From contig CACRSC010001917.1 of assembly GCA_902651635.1 (NCBI GenBank), positions 1,255,253 through 1,306,189 of the forward strand: 50,937 bases of DNA, read 5' to 3'. The stretch comes from Mastigamoeba balamuthi (lineage: Eukaryota > Evosea > Mastigamoebida > Mastigamoebidae). Positions within the stretch are counted from its first letter, which is position 1, and each line of letters opens with the position of its first letter. Shown here in pieces: positions 48,827 through 50,937 of this stretch. The notes beneath the pieces were generated by a model that searched no databases, had not been told where the DNA came from, and saw nothing but the letters and a program-made list of their open reading frames with translations. The position numbers were made by a program, and so were the translations under genes.

Positions 48827-49421
48827 CTACCTGAACATCGTCACCTGGTCATCGAAGACTATGCGGGTGGCGATCTCCATCCCACGCTCAGCTGTGACCG
48901 AGTAAATGCGGGCCAGCGGCACCGCGGGGGGCACGGCGGCAGCAGCGGCTGCTACAACGTCCGAGAAGAAGGGCCCGAATTGCAGCGTGCCCATGCGTGC
49001 CGTGACAATGGCGTGGTTGCCCACGGCCAGGTGCGTGATGATAAAGTCGTCGACGATGACGCCCACCTGGGCCTGGGGGGCGATCGTGGTCACGTACTCC
49101 AGCAAGGACCTGCGGAAGTCGAACGGGGTCGCCAGGCTGATGAACCCCGGGGTCCCGGCGGCAGCGGCGCACAGGGCGCAGAACCTGTCCACTCGGCTCT
49201 CGTCCCAGAGGACCACGAGCACTGTGTGGGGCTCTGAGTGAGGAAAGCTCGGCGTGACGCGCACTCGGGTCGAGCTCGCTGGGAAGGGGCTGGACGAGCG
49301 CCATGGCCGTGGCGAGGTGGTCGCTCACGGTCTCCCCCTCGGGGAACACGACGTGGACGACGGTGTCGTCCTCCAGGATGACGCGGACGTGCGAGCTGGA
49401 GACGCGCGGCAGCGCGGTCAT
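48827..49421 (-). CDS. Orphan 183-aa protein, tandem copy 2
   Basis: Two exons (49421-49265 and 49221-48827) splice to 183 codons, exactly the length of copy 1. It encodes VRVILEDDTVVHVVFPEGET, SELDP, then LVVLWDESRVDRFCALCAAA, TTIAPQAQVGVIVDDFIITH and IYSVTAERGMEIATRIVFDD. Differences from copy 1 are mostly conservative substitutions and the frame stays open in both exons, so both copies appear to be under purifying selection. The intron is 43 nt here (GTGCGC...CACACAG) and 45 nt in copy 1. Function unknown; lineage-restricted gene is the simplest reading. Confidence 0.7.
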
Positions 49422-49653
49422 GTTGTTTGTTGCAGTTCTGTAGACACAAATCGGATGCTGAACTTCAAGATCAATTGGCCCCACAAATATCTTATGGTAC
49501 ACTGGGATTCTGCTTTGGCGGGTACCGCAGCGCCTGCACTGTCAGTCAACAAGTGTCCTGCTTGAGGGAACGCCCGTCGGTTCTTACAGCACCCTCGCCC
49601 CCCGCTGAACTGGGCACGGCGATGGCTGCAGATGCCTCAACGCTCAGATCAAT

Positions 49654-49780
49654 TCATGACGCCAGCGAAGTCAGGTGCGTGATGCGCGAGCCATCCACGA
49701 CGAAGCTCATCTTGGCATGGGGGACGATCGCGAGCAATCTCAAGATCAGAAAGGTGAAGTCCACACAGTCCTCGGGGGTG
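49654..49780 (-). pseudogene. Remnant or shortened third orphan-family paralogue
   Basis: The minus strand encodes VDFTFLILRLLAIVPHAKMS then FVVDGSRITHLTSLAS and TGA. This aligns with DFRRSLLEYVTTIAPQAQVG and VIVDDFIITHLAVGN of copy 2, but stops where the intact proteins continue for another 60 residues. No matching first exon was found to the right. It could be a truncated gene, but a degenerate copy is more likely. Confidence 0.5.
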
Positions 49781-49870
49781 AGTGAAGAGGACAATCGGGT
49801 TCGAAGAAAACTAGTTCATCACCTCTGCAGCATCAAGAATATCTGCAACGTGCCCCCCTCGTGTTAAAGA

Positions 49871-50496
49871 CCTTGAGAGGCGGCAGACAGGTTGCATTTT
49901 TCACCAGTTCTCGACCGCACCACTCGGCCCCGGGTTGTTATTTCGGGTATCGCAGACTGTGTCGACCTCTGAGTTGCAGCGCAGTGGCAGCACTTTCCCG
50001 TCGCCCTCCCACCTTCATCTCGCCGACCACCACGAGCCTCTATAACGCTATCGACTAAGGGACAGAGGTCTCTTCTCTTCTCAGCGCCACCACGATACCG
50101 CTGCTCGCCCGCTTTTTTCCGGATCCGCTTGCTATTTCTGGGCGGCTTCCGGAAAAAACCATCGGGGTCGGCAGAATTGGTTCCGGCATCGATCAGAGTG
50201 CCCCACTTCGGTTTGCTCGATTTGCTGGTGCAACAGGAAGCGGATCGCGCCGGCTTCACTTCGCCTAACAGCTCCGCCCGATTTCCCCTTCTTTGGGTCC
50301 ACGGCAGCCTTCTTTTCCTTCGATGCGTGAAGTGAGCTATGACGGACAACTGCAACTTCCCGGCTCGTCCGCACCAACGCGGATTATCAGAGGACATCCT
50401 GCACCGACATGCAGCTGAGTAGCGGAGCAGCGGACGTTTCAGGGTAACGGGCACTCATTAATATTAACTCGTTCACAACTCCGTGCTTAGCATATC
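49871..50496. other. Intergenic with one doubtful minus-strand frame
   Basis: A minus-strand open frame (about 50,454 to 49,864) reads through the region, including KPKWGTLIDAGTNSADPDGF and FFRKPPRNSKRIRKK. It has no recognised motif, and an overlapping frame is equally open, so I do not call it as a gene. The right end must hold the promoter of the gene starting at 50,497. Confidence 0.3.
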
Positions 50497-50937
50497 ATGC
50501 AGAGCCGCATCACCACGATGGTCCGCATCGAAGAGCTCGTCAGCACCCTCGAGGGCCTGAAGCGGCCGGGCCGGTTCAGCAGGATCGTGCAGCGAGCGCG
50601 GGCACTGTTGCTGCGGGGTAGCCAGCGGCACGAGCACCTCGCGGAGCTCGAGCGCGAGCTGACGGCGTCTGCGCTGCGCCTGGCAGCCAAGGCCAACCTG
50701 CTCTCGGACATCCTCGACTCGGCCCGGCGCCTGCAGTGCACGCACTACATCGCCGAGGCGCACGAGCTGGCTCGCACCCTGATGTACGGCCCCGCCAGAA
50801 TAATCACTTCCATTTCCGAGCGTACACTTGCGTGCAGTTCTCACCAGACACGTTGCTGCTCCTGATGGTCAGAGCAATGGGCGAGGCGATGCAGACAGCG
50901 CTCGACGAGACGCATCTCTGGGCTGCGTCCAAGAAGA
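50497..50937 (+). CDS. Unidentified helical protein (3' end beyond window)
   Basis: Starts MQSRITTMVRIEELVSTLEG and continues RFSRIVQRARALLL, AELERELTASALRLAAKANL and ILDSARRLQCTHYIAEAHEL, all predicted helical with heptad-like Leu spacing, suggesting a coiled-coil or helical-bundle protein. After about 50,793 (donor GTACGG likely) the frame turns non-coding in character. A better frame, FSPDTLLLLMVRAMGEAMQT and DETHLWAASKK, is open from about 50,830 to the window edge, so at least one intron is expected. The exact junction does not keep phase with the only nearby GT/CAG pair, so the boundary is unsure. Family not recognised. Confidence 0.5.

Larger units (their letters stand above)
48780..49890. 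repeat. Tandem duplication unit 2 (orphan gene plus remnant)
   Basis: Second copy of the unit at 47,440-48,515, same orientation. The pieces between the two units (48,515-48,780) are not part of the duplication, but they include a short tract resembling a katanin intron-exon border. Confidence 0.75.

Noticed and set aside
50129-50454. Minus-strand basic protein containing KPKWGTLIDAGTNSADPDGF
   Set aside because: No family motif, an overlapping frame equally open and no splice or codon support; kept only as a note in the intergenic entry.

Overview
This is a GC-rich, intron-dense eukaryotic window, read here as a free-living protist and most likely an amoebozoan. Nearly all genes have several exons with short GT-AG introns (about 40-200 nt) and small intergenic gaps. 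Receptors with the order protein kinase - class III nucleotide cyclase - protein kinase are best known from Acanthamoeba-type amoebae. Katanin p60 implies microtubule severing, and NFRKB implies an INO80 complex. The organism assignment is inference. Single unresolved bases (positions 7445, 11192, 45757) show this is draft assembly.

Left part (1-32,361): three paralogous giant receptors, R1 (+, 5' end outside the window), R2 (-) and R3 (+). R2 and R3 splice by eye into open frames of 2,484 and 2,481 codons, and R1 gives 1,895 codons from the window edge. Each has LamG-type lectin-like domains alternating with cysteine-rich repeats outside the cell, one membrane segment, then kinase 1, a cyclase and kinase 2 inside. 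R2 and R3 keep all cyclase catalytic residues, with Lys/Asp choices that predict adenylate cyclase. R1 has lost several of them. R2 and R3 are head to head over a 300-bp gap and share a near-identical 1.27-kb inverted tract that includes an intron, which points to gene conversion.

Between R1 and R2 (about 6.4-15.6 kb) lies AT-richer mobile-element territory. Two diverged tandem repeat units each carry a broken piggyBac-like transposase tail on the minus strand and an unidentified gene on the plus strand. The two copies of that gene have complementary deletions.

Right part (33-51 kb), in order: a small unidentified spliced gene (+); a secreted, probably GPI-anchored cysteine-rich protein of 1,099 aa (-); an XPR1/SYG1-type SPX-EXS phosphate exporter (-); a divergently transcribed NFRKB orthologue (+); katanin p60 (+); a tandem pair of intact 183-aa orphan genes (-), each followed by a degenerate third-paralogue remnant; and the start of a helical protein of unknown function that runs off the right edge.

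No tRNA, rRNA or CRISPR feature was recognised. Exon boundaries were assigned by reading frame continuity, splice consensus and comparison among paralogues; no alignment program was run.
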